Below are positions 17,711 to 26,096 of a stretch of 64,000 nt of DNA, in pieces. The position numbers and the translations under genes were made by a program. How positions within the stretch are numbered: position 1 is the stretch's first letter; the number at the start of each line of letters is the position of its first letter. The DNA comes from Sulfitobacter alexandrii (GTDB lineage Bacteria > Pseudomonadota > Alphaproteobacteria > Rhodobacterales > Rhodobacteraceae). The stretch spans positions 1,302,001 to 1,366,000 of the forward strand of contig NZ_CP018076.1 in the NCBI RefSeq assembly GCF_001886735.1, written 5' to 3'. The notes below the pieces were generated by a model, which worked only from the letters and a program-made list of their open reading frames with translations, had not been told where the DNA came from and ran no database searches.

Positions 17711-18454
17711 CTATCTGCCGCCCGAGACATCGAGGGTCGAGCCGGTGATGTAGCTCGCCTCGTCCGACAGCAGCCACAGGGCCGCATGGGCGATTTCCTC
17801 TGCGGTGCCCGCGCGGCGCATCGGCACATTGCCGGACAGGCGCATGGCGCGGTCCGGGCTGCCGCCCTTGGCGTGGATGCCCGTTTCGATCAGGCCGGGA
17901 CGCAGGGACATCACGCGGATGCCTTCGGCCGCGACCTCGTCCGACAGGCCCTTGGTAAAGGTGTCGATGGCGGCCTTGGCGGCGGCATAATCGACGAACT
18001 CGTTGGCCGATCCCAACCGCGCAGCGGCGGAGGAGATGTTGACGATCGCACCGCCGTCGCCCTGCGCCTGCATCCGCCGGACGGCGGCGCCGGCCACCAG
18101 TATCGCGCCGATCACGTTGACGTCGAACATCCTGCGCAACCGGGCGTGGGTCAGTTCGGTCACCGATGCCGCGTGATCGACGATACCGGCGTTGTTGATG
18201 AGCGCATCGAGCTGGCCGAATTCGTCGTCGATCTGCGCGAACATGTCCTCGATGGCGTCCGGGTCGGCCACATCGGCAGGGCAGAGCAGGGCATGGGCCC
18301 CCGCACGTTCCACATCGCTGGCGACGCGGTGCGCCCCGTCGTGATCCGTGCGATAGTTGAGGACGAGGTCGTAGCCCCGTGCGGCCGCCAGCCGTGCGCA
18401 GGCCGCACCGATCCCCGCCGAAGCGCCGGTGATGAGGCAGACCGGCCGGGTCAC
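17711..18454 (-). CDS. Short-chain dehydrogenase/reductase
   Basis: A 247-residue classical SDR. The nucleotide-binding GASAGIGAA motif is at the N-terminus, NNAG at mid-protein (LINNAGIVDH), catalytic Ser in VNISSAAARLG, and YAAAK for the catalytic Tyr and Lys. The C-terminal SYITGSTLDVSGGR is typical of FabG-like members. It probably uses NADP(H), since an Arg follows the second strand (NYRTD). The start is a GTG at 18454 whose bases overlap the pepN stop codon (GTGA), implying translational coupling. The substrate is unknown. Confidence 0.88.
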   Translation of the reverse strand: MTRPVCLITGASAGIGAACARLAAARGYDLVLNYRTDHDGAHRVASDVERAGAHALLCPADVADPDAIEDMFAQIDDEFGQLDALINNAGIVDHAASVTELTHARLRRMFDVNVIGAILVAGAAVRRMQAQGDGGAIVNISSAAARLGSANEFVDYAAAKAAIDTFTKGLSDEVAAEGIRVMSLRPGLIETGIHAKGGSPDRAMRLSGNVPMRRAGTAEEIAHAALWLLSDEASYITGSTLDVSGGR

Positions 18455-21006
18455 GACGCGCCCCGGATGCGGGTCAGCATCTCGGTGGTGTCGCGGCTGA
18501 GCTTCGGCGTGGACAGGATCCGGTCGAGTTCGGCCGCGATCAGCGCCTGACGGTCCGCGTCGTAGCGCTTCCACGTCTGGAACGCCGAGCACATGCGGGC
18601 GGTGGTCTGCGGGTTCTTCGGGTCAAGCCGGATCAACCAGTCTGCCAGCAGCCGGTAGCCCTTGCCCGAAGCGTGGTGGAAGCCCGCATGGTGCATCGCC
18701 AGCGCACCGAACACGGCGCGGAAGCGGTTCGGCGTCTGCCACGTGAAATCGGGATGGTCGGTCAGCGCCTCGGCGACCGATGCCGCCTCCTCGGGCCGGG
18801 CCTGCGTGACCTGCAGTCCGAACCACTTGTCCATGACCAGCCGGTCGTCCTTCCACTGGGCCTCGAAGGCGGCCAGCGCCTCGCTGCCCCTGTCGATATG
18901 AAGCAGGGCCGCCAGCGCGGCGAGCTGGTTGGTCATGTTGTCCGCGCTGTCGAACTGGGCCTGCGCCGCCGCGCCGCCGTCCCGCCGGGTGATCAGCGAC
19001 AGCATGGCGTTGGCGAGGCTGCGTTGCCCGGCCTGTTCGGCGCCGGGGTCGTAGGGCGCGCTGACGAGATGGGTATCGCGGATGCGCTGCGCGGCGTCGC
19101 CGAAGGTTTCGGCCATGGCATCGCGCATCGCCTCCACCCCGGCATGGATTTTCTCGGGCATCGGGGTGCCGCCTTCGGCGTGGATCAGCGCCGCCAGTTC
19201 GGATTGCGTGGGTAGTCCCAGCATCAGCGCCCTGTAGGCGGGGTCGAGCGTGTCATCCGCAACGACCTTGCGGATCGCGTCGAGAAAGGCGGGATCAGCC
19301 CCTGCGCCGTCGTGGATCATGGGCAGCAGGGATCCGCGCGCCAGCGTCCGCGCCGATTCCCAGCGGTTGAAGGGATCGGTGTCGTGGGCCAGCAGATGCG
19401 TGCGGTCCGCATCGCTCAGATCATGTTCGAGCATCACCGGCGCGGAAAACCCGCGCAGGATCGAGGGCACCGGCCGCCGGGCGAGCCCTTCGAAACTGAA
19501 ACTCTGCGTGGCTTCCGACATTTCGAGGATGCGGGTCTCGGCCACTTCCTCTCCATCGGGGCCGATCAGCCCGGTCGCGATGGGAATGATCTGCGGTTTC
19601 GGGTCGGGCGAGGCCGCGCTTGGCTTGGTGTCCTGACGGAAGGTCAGGGTCAGGATCCCGTCCTCCCAGCTTTCGCTGACCTTCAGCCTCGGGGTGCCGG
19701 CCTGCGAGTACCAGCGCTTGAACTGGGCGAGGCTTCTTCCCGTGGTGTCTTCAAAGACCTTCAGCCAGTCCTCGATCGTGCAGGCCTGTCCGTCGTGACG
19801 GTCGAAATAGAGCGCGAGCGCGCGGTCATAGGCCTCGTCACCCACCAGCGTCTTGAGCATCCGGATGACCTCGGCCCCTTTCTCGTAGACCGTGGCCGTG
19901 TAGAAGTTATTGATTTCCTGAAAGCTTTCCGGCCTGACGGGATGCGACAGCGGGCCTTGGTCCTCGGGGAACTGGCGCGCGCGCAGGTCGATCACGTCCG
20001 CGATGCGTTTGACCGGGGCGGAGCGCATGTCGGAGGTGAACTGGCTGTCGCGGAACACGGTCAGCCCCTCCTTGAGGCACAGCTGGAACCAGTCGCGGCA
20101 GGTGATGCGGTTGCCGGTCCAGTTGTGGAAATACTCGTGCGCGATGATGGCTTCGATCCGTTCGAAGTTCATGTCGGTGGAGGTCTGCGGCGACGCGAGC
20201 ACGGCGGAGGAGTTGAAGATGTTCAGCCCCTTGTTCTCCATCGCGCCCATGTTGAAATCGTCGACGGCGACGATGTTGAAGAGGTCCAGATCGTATTCGC
20301 GGCCATAGACGTCCTCGTCCCACTTCATCGAGGCCTTGAGCGCCTGCATGCCGAAGGCGCATTTGTCCTCGTCGCCGGGGCGGACGTAGAGGTTCAGATC
20401 CACCTCGCGGCCGTTCATGGTGGTAAAGCGGTCCGAGTGGGCCACGAGATCACCCGCGACCAGCGCAAAGAGATAGGCAGGCTTGGGCCAGGGGTCGTGC
20501 CATTCCGCCTGATGTTCCGTCGCGGCGACGGGGTTGCCGTTGCTCAGCAGGACGGGGTGGGGCCCGTTGATCGTAACCGTGAAGACGCTCATCACGTCCG
20601 GGCGGTCGGGATAGTAGGTGATCTTGCGAAAGCCTTCGGCCTCGCATTGCGTGCAGTACATGCCGTTCGACATGTAGAGCCCCTCGAGCGCGGTATTCTC
20701 GATCGGCGCGATCTCCACCTCGGCCTCCCAGATGAAGGGGGCATCGGGGACATCGCAGGTCAGCCCTTCTTCGGTGAGGGTGCAGGTCACGTCATGGCCG
20801 TCGATCCGGGCGGAGATCAGTCGCAGGTTCTCGCCATGCAGGAAGAATCGCCTGTCCGTGGCATCGGGGTTGGGCCGGAAGGCGATCCGGCTTTTGACGC
20901 GGGTGTGCCGCGGATCGAGGTCGAACTCCAGCGCCACGCTGTCCACGATAAACCCGAACGGGGTGTAGTCTGACAGGTAGACGGTGTTGGGGGCGGCATC
21001 GCGCAT
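18451..21006 (-). CDS. pepN: Aminopeptidase N (M1 family)
   Basis: An 851-residue zinc aminopeptidase with broad specificity for N-terminal residues of peptides. GAMEN, the exopeptidase substrate-binding motif, is at residues 254-258. The zinc site is HEYFHNW starting at residue 290, with the third ligand Glu 19 residues on in LKEGLTVFRD. The C-terminal half is the helical domain of the E. coli PepN type. AAGAGGTACTTTC precedes the ATG at 21006. Cytoplasmic, no signal peptide. It fits with the other peptidases in the window (PepP and the peptide uptake locus) in peptide turnover. Confidence 0.96.
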   Translation of the reverse strand: MRDAAPNTVYLSDYTPFGFIVDSVALEFDLDPRHTRVKSRIAFRPNPDATDRRFFLHGENLRLISARIDGHDVTCTLTEEGLTCDVPDAPFIWEAEVEIAPIENTALEGLYMSNGMYCTQCEAEGFRKITYYPDRPDVMSVFTVTINGPHPVLLSNGNPVAATEHQAEWHDPWPKPAYLFALVAGDLVAHSDRFTTMNGREVDLNLYVRPGDEDKCAFGMQALKASMKWDEDVYGREYDLDLFNIVAVDDFNMGAMENKGLNIFNSSAVLASPQTSTDMNFERIEAIIAHEYFHNWTGNRITCRDWFQLCLKEGLTVFRDSQFTSDMRSAPVKRIADVIDLRARQFPEDQGPLSHPVRPESFQEINNFYTATVYEKGAEVIRMLKTLVGDEAYDRALALYFDRHDGQACTIEDWLKVFEDTTGRSLAQFKRWYSQAGTPRLKVSESWEDGILTLTFRQDTKPSAASPDPKPQIIPIATGLIGPDGEEVAETRILEMSEATQSFSFEGLARRPVPSILRGFSAPVMLEHDLSDADRTHLLAHDTDPFNRWESARTLARGSLLPMIHDGAGADPAFLDAIRKVVADDTLDPAYRALMLGLPTQSELAALIHAEGGTPMPEKIHAGVEAMRDAMAETFGDAAQRIRDTHLVSAPYDPGAEQAGQRSLANAMLSLITRRDGGAAAQAQFDSADNMTNQLAALAALLHIDRGSEALAAFEAQWKDDRLVMDKWFGLQVTQARPEEAASVAEALTDHPDFTWQTPNRFRAVFGALAMHHAGFHHASGKGYRLLADWLIRLDPKNPQTTARMCSAFQTWKRYDADRQALIAAELDRILSTPKLSRDTTEMLTRIRGAS

Positions 21007-21023
21007 GAAAGTACCTCTTTTGT

Positions 21024-21048
21024 CGGAACCGATCTTTGTCCCGCACGT
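21024..21048 (+). promoter_or_regulatory. EcfG-type promoter candidate
   Basis: GGAAC (21024-21028), a 16-base spacer and CGTT (21045-21048, followed by AT) lie about 58 bases before the ATG at 21106. This has the same spacing and the same CGTTAT hexamer as the element at 7383, in the non-coding gap divergent from pepN. Confidence 0.6.
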
Positions 21049-21105
21049 TATGTTCCTGAAGCATGCCCTGCAACGGGTCGAATTTATTGAGACGAGGAGA
21101 GATTA

Positions 21106-21345
21106 ATGTCCGCGCCTGACACGAATGTTGACAAGCAAGAAGAACGTCACAAGCCCGCGTTGCTGGGCATCAAGGGTGCAATGCTGTTCGGTGTCCTGAT
21201 GCTGCTCATCATCGTGTTCCTCGCCGTGATGCGCGGAGGCGATGACGAAGCGGTGCCGGTTGGTGCAAACAACGATGCAACGACCAGCGACACCGGTGCC
21301 GTTGCGGTCGATCCAGTCGAGCCCGGGACGAACGAGTCCAACTGA
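21106..21345 (+). CDS. Small single-pass membrane protein, probable stress-regulated
   Basis: A 79-residue protein with one strong membrane helix (about residues 23-43, IKGAMLFGVLMLLIIVFLAVM). A charged N-terminal segment precedes it (DKQEERHKPALLG), and an acidic, Thr/Asp-rich tail of about 35 residues follows. The positive-inside pattern (KQEERHK before, GGDDEAV after) suggests the tail faces the periplasm. GAGGAGA precedes the ATG. A GGAAC-N16-CGTT element upstream suggests EcfG control. Function unknown. Confidence 0.72.
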   Translation: MSAPDTNVDKQEERHKPALLGIKGAMLFGVLMLLIIVFLAVMRGGDDEAVPVGANNDATTSDTGAVAVDPVEPGTNESN

Positions 21346-21420
21346 GGCTGATTACAGTGTAGAGAAGTCAGACGGTCTCCGGTTTCGGGGGCCGTTTTGT
21401 CGTTCCGGCAGAGGTGCCCC

Positions 21421-21597
21421 ATGGCGAAGATGCGCAAGAAGTCGGACTTGCCGGAAAAGACGTGTGCGACCTGCGGTCGGCCGTTTGTCTGGCGTCGCAA
21501 GTGGGCCGACTGCTGGGACGACGTCAAGTACTGCTCCGACCGGTGCCGCCGCGACAAGCCCGACACAAGGGGCGGATCCACGGCATCGGCGGACTGA
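21421..21597 (+). CDS. DUF2256 zinc-ribbon-like small protein
   Basis: A 58-residue protein starting at 21421 (MAKMRKKSDLP). It matches DUF2256 over its core: KTCATCGRPFVWRRKWADCW followed by DDVKYCSDRCRR. The pairs CxxC and CxxxC probably bind one zinc ion. The family is often found near cryptochrome/photolyase-related genes, but none is here. It is short and basic, so nucleic acid binding is conceivable. The frame is open for 24 bases upstream of the chosen start. Confidence 0.85.
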   Translation: MAKMRKKSDLPEKTCATCGRPFVWRRKWADCWDDVKYCSDRCRRDKPDTRGGSTASAD

Positions 21598-21611
21598 TCC
21601 GGCGGCGATAC

Positions 21612-21640
21612 TTGTCCACCCCCGCCAAGCACCGTACACC
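21612..21640 (+). promoter_or_regulatory. Possible sigma-70 promoter for malate synthase
   Basis: TTGTCC, a 17-base spacer and TACACC lie 34 bases before the glcB start in the gap after the DUF2256 gene. The -35 box is reasonable and the -10 box weak. Confidence 0.3.
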
Positions 21641-21673
21641 TGCGTGACCTGAGCAACGCAAGGAGGGGCAAGG

Positions 21674-23902
21674 ATGGCGGACAGGATGGACAAGCACGGC
21701 CTGCAGGTGGCGACCACGCTCGTTTCCTTCATCGAGCAGGAGGCGCTGCCCGGCACCGGTGTCGCGCCCGATGCGTTCTGGCGGGAATTTTCGGATCTCG
21801 TGCATGAATTGGGCCCGACCAACCGGGATCTCTTGTCAAAACGGCAGGACCTTCAGCGGCAAATCGACGACTGGCACGTCGCGCGCCGCGGACAGCCCCA
21901 TGATGCCGAAAGCTACCGCGCCTTCCTCGAGGATATCGGCTATCTCGTGTCCGAGGGGCCCGATTTCACCATCGACACCGATAACGTGGACCCCGAGATC
22001 GCGACAGTGCCCGGCCCTCAGCTGGTCGTCCCGATCACCAACGCGCGCTTTGCCCTGAACGCCGCCAATGCGCGGTGGGGCAGCCTGTATGACGCGCTTT
22101 ACGGCACCGACGCGCTGGGCGATATGCCGCCGCCGGGCGGATACGATACCGACCGGGGCGCGCGCGTGGTCGCGCGGGCCAAGGCGTTCCTCGACGATGC
22201 GGTGCCCCTGATGTCCGGCAGCCACGGTCAGCTTGTCGGATACCGGGTCGTCGACGGCCAACTGGAAGGATTGCTGCTGAACGACGAGGATCATCGCGGG
22301 GCAATCACCACGCACAGCGAATCCGGCGGCGCGCCCACGATCCATCACGGGATTGCGCTGGCCGATCCCGGCTGCTTTGCCGGGTACCGGGGGGCGGCCG
22401 ATGCGCCAGATGCGATTCTGTTCAGAAACAATGGTTTGCACATCGAAGTTCAACTTGACGCCGACAGCCCCATCGGCAAGACCGATGCGGCTCATGTGTC
22501 GGATATCCTGCTGGAAAGCGCGGTCTCGACGATCATGGACTGCGAGGACAGCGTCGCGGCGGTCGATGCGGAGGACAAGGTCGGTGCCTATCGCAACTGG
22601 CTGGGCCTGATGAAAGGCGACCTTGCCGAGACCTTCGAGAAGAACGGCAAGACGGTCACCCGCGAGATGCACGCCGACCGCGACTTCACCGCGCCGGACG
22701 GCGGCACGGTCACCGTCAAGGGGCGGGCCCTGATGCTTGTCCGCAACGTGGGGCACCTGATGACCAACCCGGCGGTCCTCGACCGCGAGGGCCGAGAGAT
22801 CGGCGAGGGTCTGATGGACGCCATGATCACCACGCTGATCGCCATGCACGACCTCTCGCGCCGGGACGGCCCGCGCAATTCCGTGACCGGGTCGGTCTAC
22901 GTGGTGAAACCCAAGATGCACGGTCCCGCCGAAGTCGCCTTTTCCGACCAGATTTTCACGCGTGTCGAACAGGCGCTGGGCTTGCCGGTTCACACCGTCA
23001 AGCTGGGGATCATGGACGAGGAACGCCGCACCAGCGCGAACCTCAAGGAATGTATCCGCGCCGCACGGCACCGGGTGGCCTTTATCAACACCGGCTTTCT
23101 CGACCGGACGGGCGACGAGAACCATACCAGCATGGAAGCCGGTGCCATGGTGCCGAAGGGCGAGATGAAGAACGCCGCCTGGATCGCCGCCTACGAAGAT
23201 CGCAACGTGGACATCGGCCTCGCCTGCGGGTTGCAGGGGCGCGCCCAGATCGGCAAGGGCATGTGGGCCATGCCGGACCGCATGGCGGACATGATCGAGG
23301 CCAAGATCGGCCATCCGCAGGCCGGGGCGACCTGTGCATGGGTGCCGTCTCCCACGGCGGCGACGCTACACGCGATGCATTACCACGCGGTGGACGTGAT
23401 GGCGCGCCAGAAGGAGATCGCGGCAGGCGGGCCGCGCGGGACACTGGAAGATCTGCTGCGGATCCCCGTGATGGAGGGGCGGAACCTGAGCGACGAGGAG
23501 ATCACCCGCGAGATCGAGAACAACGCGCAGGGTATCCTGGGCTACGTGGTGCGCTGGGTCGACCAGGGCGTGGGATGTTCCAAGGTGCCCGACATCAACG
23601 ATGTCGGCCTGATGGAAGATCGTGCCACCTGCCGCATCTCGGCGCAGGCGCTGGCGAACTGGCTGCACCACGGGGTGATTTCCGAGGCACAGGTCAGGGC
23701 GGGGCTGGAGAAGATGGCACAGGTCGTGGACCGTCAGAATGCCGATGATCCGGCCTATCGCCCGATGGCGCCGGGATACGACGGCATCGCCTTCAAGGCG
23801 GCCTGCGACCTGGTGCTGAAGGGGCGCGAGCAGCCGTCCGGCTATACGGAGCCGGTCCTGCACGCGCGGCGGCTGGAATTGAAGGCGTCGGGCCGGGATT
23901 GA
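21674..23902 (+). CDS. glcB: Malate synthase G
   Basis: A 742-residue isoform G malate synthase, which condenses glyoxylate and acetyl-CoA to malate. Characteristic segments include [37 protein letters not shown], the [17 protein letters not shown] active-site region, [16 protein letters not shown], and [18 protein letters not shown] towards the C-terminus. The length is normal for isoform G. Isocitrate lyase is not nearby. The next gene is a GlcG-like protein, and both can belong to glyoxylate/glycolate metabolism. It probably feeds acetyl-CoA from the leucine pathway or C2 compounds into the TCA cycle. Confidence 0.96.
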   Translation: MADRMDKHGLQVATTLVSFIEQEALPGTGVAPDAFWREFSDLVHELGPTNRDLLSKRQDLQRQIDDWHVARRGQPHDAESYRAFLEDIGYLVSEGPDFTIDTDNVDPEIATVPGPQLVVPITNARFALNAANARWGSLYDALYGTDALGDMPPPGGYDTDRGARVVARAKAFLDDAVPLMSGSHGQLVGYRVVDGQLEGLLLNDEDHRGAITTHSESGGAPTIHHGIALADPGCFAGYRGAADAPDAILFRNNGLHIEVQLDADSPIGKTDAAHVSDILLESAVSTIMDCEDSVAAVDAEDKVGAYRNWLGLMKGDLAETFEKNGKTVTREMHADRDFTAPDGGTVTVKGRALMLVRNVGHLMTNPAVLDREGREIGEGLMDAMITTLIAMHDLSRRDGPRNSVTGSVYVVKPKMHGPAEVAFSDQIFTRVEQALGLPVHTVKLGIMDEERRTSANLKECIRAARHRVAFINTGFLDRTGDENHTSMEAGAMVPKGEMKNAAWIAAYEDRNVDIGLACGLQGRAQIGKGMWAMPDRMADMIEAKIGHPQAGATCAWVPSPTAATLHAMHYHAVDVMARQKEIAAGGPRGTLEDLLRIPVMEGRNLSDEEITREIENNAQGILGYVVRWVDQGVGCSKVPDINDVGLMEDRATCRISAQALANWLHHGVISEAQVRAGLEKMAQVVDRQNADDPAYRPMAPGYDGIAFKAACDLVLKGREQPSGYTEPVLHARRLELKASGRD

Positions 23903-23939
23903 CGCGGCAAGGCGTATTGGCGGCAAACGGAGGGACAGC

Positions 23940-24365
23940 ATGGCCATATCATTGAGACGCGCCCGGACGATCATTCGCAAGGCGCTCGAGAAGGGGCGCG
24001 AGATGGGGCTGAAGCCGCTGTCGGTCGTGGTGCTTGACGCGGGGGGACACGTTCAGGCGTTCGAACGGGCCGACGGCGCGGCGCCGGGCCGGTTCGCCAT
24101 CGCGCACGGCAAGGCCCATGGCGCCGTGATGCTGGGCATGGCCGGCACGGCGCAGATGAAACGGGCAGAGGACCAGGCCTATTTCATGGCGGCGGTCAAC
24201 GGGGTGTACGGCGGCAAGGTGATCCCGGTGCCGGGCGGGGTGCTGATCCGCGACCGGCGGGGCGCGGTCGTGGGGGCCGTCGGCGTGACGGGGGACGCGT
24301 CTGAAAAAGATGCAGAATGCGCGATGGCGGGCATCGAGGCGGCGGGCCTGCAGGGCGAAATCTGA
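23940..24365 (+). CDS. GlcG/HbpS family protein
   Basis: A 141-residue protein of the GlcG/HbpS (DUF336) family. It has the N-terminal helix LRRARTIIRKALEKGREMGL and the strand PLSVVVLDAGGHVQAFERADGA. The C-terminal GGVLIRDRRGAVVGAVGVTGD completes the PAS/profilin-like fold. GlcG is a glc-operon protein of uncertain function, while HbpS relatives bind haem. GGAGG lies 7 bases before the ATG at 23940, and the gene follows glcB by 37 bases, so the two are likely co-transcribed. This supports a link to glycolate or glyoxylate use. Confidence 0.88.
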   Translation: MAISLRRARTIIRKALEKGREMGLKPLSVVVLDAGGHVQAFERADGAAPGRFAIAHGKAHGAVMLGMAGTAQMKRAEDQAYFMAAVNGVYGGKVIPVPGGVLIRDRRGAVVGAVGVTGDASEKDAECAMAGIEAAGLQGEI

Positions 24366-24431
24366 CGGGGTGCTTGAGCGTGCGGCGGCCATGGCCTATG
24401 TTCATGCAGATGCAGCAACAGAAGGTGATCC

Positions 24432-25208
24432 ATGGTCCGTCCCGTCGTCGGCATTATCGGTAATTCGCATCTGATCAACGATCAGTACAAGGTCCATGCC
24501 GGGGGCCAGATGAATACCGAGGCGGTTTCCCAGGTGTCCGACTGCGTGCCCTTCATCATTCCCGCCGACCCGCGGCACATGTCCGTGACTGAGCTGATGG
24601 AAACCTGCGACGGCTTCCTGTTCACCGGTGGCCGGCCGAACGTGCACCCCGAGGAATACGGCGAGGCGGCGACGGCGGCGCATGGCGATTTCGATCGCGC
24701 CCGCGACGGGATCGCGCTGCCGCTGATCCGGGCCTGCGTGGAAAGCGGGCAGCCCTTCTTCGGCGTCTGCCGCGGCTTTCAGGAAGTGAACGTGGCGATG
24801 GGCGGGACGCTTTACCCCGAGATCCGCGAATTGCCGGGCCGCATGAACCACCGTATGCCGCCGGACGGCACCATCGAGGAAAAGTTCGAGCTGCGCCACG
24901 ACGTCACCTTTTCCGAAGGCGGTGTGTTTCACAAGCTGATGGGCGCGCAGAAGGTGCGCACCAACACGCTGCACGGGCAGGGGATCAAGACGCCCGGTGC
25001 GCGCATCGTGATCGACGGTTACGCGGACGATGGCACGCCGGAAGCGATCTATGTCAAGGGCGCGAGCGGTTTCACCCTGTCGGTCCAGTGGCATCCGGAA
25101 TGGAACGCGGGCCAGGATCCCGTGTCCCGTGTCCTGTTCGAGGCCTTTGGCAAGGCCGTTCGCAGCTGGGCGGCTGGCGAAAGAACCCCCGCGCTGAAAG
25201 CCGTCTGA
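24432..25208 (+). CDS. Class I glutamine amidotransferase-like hydrolase (PuuD type)
   Basis: A 258-residue protein of the gamma-glutamyl-gamma-aminobutyrate hydrolase group (peptidase C26). The nucleophile is Cys113 in PFFGVCRGFQEVN. The His of the triad is in LSVQWHPEWN, and GGRPNVHPEEYGE forms the oxyanion/substrate loop. Such proteins hydrolyse gamma-glutamyl amide bonds, for instance in putrescine breakdown. No other puu genes are adjacent, so the substrate is open. It lies 66 bases after the GlcG-like gene on the same strand. Confidence 0.85.
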   Translation: MVRPVVGIIGNSHLINDQYKVHAGGQMNTEAVSQVSDCVPFIIPADPRHMSVTELMETCDGFLFTGGRPNVHPEEYGEAATAAHGDFDRARDGIALPLIRACVESGQPFFGVCRGFQEVNVAMGGTLYPEIRELPGRMNHRMPPDGTIEEKFELRHDVTFSEGGVFHKLMGAQKVRTNTLHGQGIKTPGARIVIDGYADDGTPEAIYVKGASGFTLSVQWHPEWNAGQDPVSRVLFEAFGKAVRSWAAGERTPALKAV

Positions 25209-25233
25209 GCGTCGCCGCAACGGCCCAGCCCCT

Positions 25234-25788
25234 CTAATGCAAAGCCGTCAGCGGGTCGTGCCGCGCCCGAGAGGTGGGCGCCGGCGGGAGCGATGGCGTC
25301 ACGAGGTCCGGGATCGGTTGCCCGCGCCGCAGGTCGCGATGGATCGAACTGTGGGCCCAGTCCTCCGGGCGCGTCACCAACCCTGCGTGCACCGGGCTGA
25401 GATGCACGAGGTCGCGGTGACGGGCGAAGTCGGCATGGTCGGTGATCCGATGCTCCCAGAACCGCCGTTGCCAGATCCCCTTTTCGCCGCGCGCGATCTG
25501 GCCGGGTGTCCGGTGCGCGGGAAAGGGCATGTTCCTCGAGAACTTCGCCTTGACCATGCCGATGCGGATGGCAAGCCCGGCGCGATCTTCAGGCAGGGTC
25601 CAGACCGTGTGGATCACCGACGGCAGGACGGCGATGGCGTCGATCCGGAAGGGGTGGTGGACGAAAGTCTGCCGGACAGCGCGGCGCAGGTCGTCGACAC
25701 GCCGGGTCAGCAGGTCGTCCCCGGGCTGCGCGAGCCGTATGGTAAAGAAATAGGTGCCGCCGGTGCGGTTTCCGAAACGATCTGCCAT
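25234..25788 (-). CDS. REP-associated tyrosine transposase-like protein, degenerate active site
   Basis: A 184-residue member of the TnpA-REP (RAYT) family. The conserved backbone is clear: YFFTIRL at the N-terminus, the strand with VLPSVIHTVWTLPED, GIWQRRFWEHRITDHADFARH and DWAHSSIHRDLRRG. In active relatives the strand carries a His-hydrophobic-His (HUH) pair and a later segment reads like DYIHYNPVKHG. Here the first HUH position is Val58 (VIH) and the Tyr position is Leu127 (DLVHLSPVHAG). Catalysis of single-strand cleavage therefore looks lost, while the frame is intact. This suggests domestication or early decay. Confidence 0.83.
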   Translation of the reverse strand: MADRFGNRTGGTYFFTIRLAQPGDDLLTRRVDDLRRAVRQTFVHHPFRIDAIAVLPSVIHTVWTLPEDRAGLAIRIGMVKAKFSRNMPFPAHRTPGQIARGEKGIWQRRFWEHRITDHADFARHRDLVHLSPVHAGLVTRPEDWAHSSIHRDLRRGQPIPDLVTPSLPPAPTSRARHDPLTALH

Positions 25789-26096
25789 CCGCCCACGCTA
25801 GCGCCGGCGCGGTTAATGACAGGTTAACCGGCGGGCAGGACGAAAGCGGGCGTGACGTGGCGGCGCGGGGCTTCCATCAGGTTTCATTGTTGCGTTTGCT
25901 GCATTGCTCGTGAAATAAAGTTTCGACATGGAATCCGGTGGCGCTGCCTTATATTTGGGCAACGATAGCGCCAAACGCCGGAACACCGCTGCGGTAGCAG
26001 GGGTGTTCCGCTTGTAGATCAGGGGGCTGCGCGGTAAGTGCATCATGTGCAGGATCAAGCCGCGCGCGCCTGCCTGACCAGAATGGGGGAAGAAGA
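25789..26096. other. 308-base non-coding gap upstream of pntA
   Basis: No ORF here is convincing. The middle is AT-rich for this genome (25880-25965) and should carry the pntAB promoter, though no -35/-10 pair stands out. A strong hairpin lies at 25979-26010. A GGGGGAAGAAGA ribosome site precedes the GTG start of pntA at 26097. Confidence 0.5.
25979..26010. repeat. Strong hairpin in the pntA leader / next to the RAYT gene
   Basis: CGGAACACC pairs with GGTGTTCCG. After a G-G mismatch, CTGC pairs with GCAG around a GGTA loop, giving 13 paired bases. No T-run follows, so it is not a standard terminator. It could be a regulatory leader hairpin for pntAB or a relic REP element associated with the neighbouring RAYT-like gene. 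Confidence 0.55.
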
